Assembly: GCA_963827855.1 (NCBI GenBank)
Contig: CAWHBY010000001.1
Span: 62,001-126,000 of the forward strand
Direction of reading: 5' to 3'
DNA length: 64,000 nt
From: DTPU01 sp963827855
GTDB taxonomy: Bacteria; Planctomycetota; Phycisphaerae; Sedimentisphaerales; Anaerobacaceae
Shown: positions 63,900 through 64,000 of the stretch, one piece after another
Layout of the letters: every line of letters begins with the position of its first letter
How positions within the stretch are numbered: position 1 is the first letter of the stretch
Notes under the pieces: model-generated
Told to the model about the DNA's origin: nothing
Seen by the model: the letters and a program-made list of their open reading frames with translations, nothing else
Database searches by the model: none
Made by a program: the position numbers and the translations under genes

Positions 63900-64000
63900 A
63901 TGGGCGGAAAAACCTGCAAGGCATGGCTGGGCATGGGGTTGTTGGCGGTGGTTTTGACCGGCTGTCAGGAGTCATCGATGCGACGGAAGACCGAGGTGTT
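63900..64000 (+). CDS. Lipoprotein, 5' fragment cut by window edge
   Basis: Starts MGGKTCKAWLGMGLLAVVLT, then GCQESSMRRKTEV to the window end. GAAGGA lies about seven bases before this ATG; an ATG at 63885 is also in frame. The lipobox LTGC marks export and lipidation. Nothing can be said of the mature domain. Confidence 0.6.
   Translation, partial: MGGKTCKAWLGMGLLAVVLTGCQESSMRRKTEV

Overview
The window looks like a chromosome segment from a high-GC planctomycete of the class Phycisphaerae (Sedimentisphaerales-like). This is an inference from several traits: twin pseudopilins carrying an HQGDGQNVL-IDG C-terminal motif, a PqaA-like secreted protein ending in a dockerin-type repeat, secreted GH27 and agarase-like polysaccharide enzymes, many lipoproteins, a GTG-started Aquifex-type aconitase, and the gene mix dnaA / recA-alaS / nusA-infB-rbfA / murE-murF-mraY. 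Meso-diaminopimelate peptidoglycan synthesis is implied by the DNPR motif in MurE, and an outer membrane by the LptF/LptG permease pair. Layout: 1-5.2 kb is a minus-strand block with two tandem secreted NPCBM-Ig-GH27 alpha-galactosidases and the 5' part of a URO-D family gene; the downstream GH27 copy is riddled with frameshifts. 5.4-8.7 kb holds a PqaA/dockerin protein, a methyltransferase with a signal peptide, tRNA-Pro(UGG) and a CsgG/LpoB-like lipoprotein. 8.7-18 kb holds dxs with an unusual leader, nadK, a TPR-like protein, dnaA, a PIN-TRAM protein and a UDP-sugar pyrophosphorylase. 18-21 kb holds two paralogous pseudopilins separated by mobile-looking palindromic elements. 21-32 kb holds an acn-hypothetical-hisD operon convergent with recA-alaS, an agarase-like lipoprotein and an orphan SLATT-like membrane protein. 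33-37.4 kb holds a divergent glucan phosphorylase lacking its PLP lysine, a ParA ATPase translationally coupled to a cysteine-rich protein, and an M50 peptidase with zinc ribbons. 37.4-46.4 kb holds thpR, pfkB and gltX, then thiC behind a TPP riboswitch, then lptF/lptG and a repeat lipoprotein. 46.4-57.5 kb is the nusA-infB-rbfA-hisG block, a parvulin-like lipoprotein and groES-groEL. 58-64 kb is murE-murF-mraY and a secreted transglutaminase. The most unusual material is non-coding. Two copies of a roughly 200-bp element have terminal inverted repeats whose arms co-vary; one supplies the stop codons of both hisD and alaS. Three related stem-loops share loop modules. Several short tandem arrays all have 7-bp units. 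Candidate leader RNAs with intrinsic terminators precede dxs and nusA. Four convergent gene pairs overlap at their 3' ends. Single-base frameshifts in infB, lptG and one GH27 gene, and the dense cluster in the other GH27 gene, look more like assembly error than biology. No transposase, phage, CRISPR array or recognised defence operon is visible.
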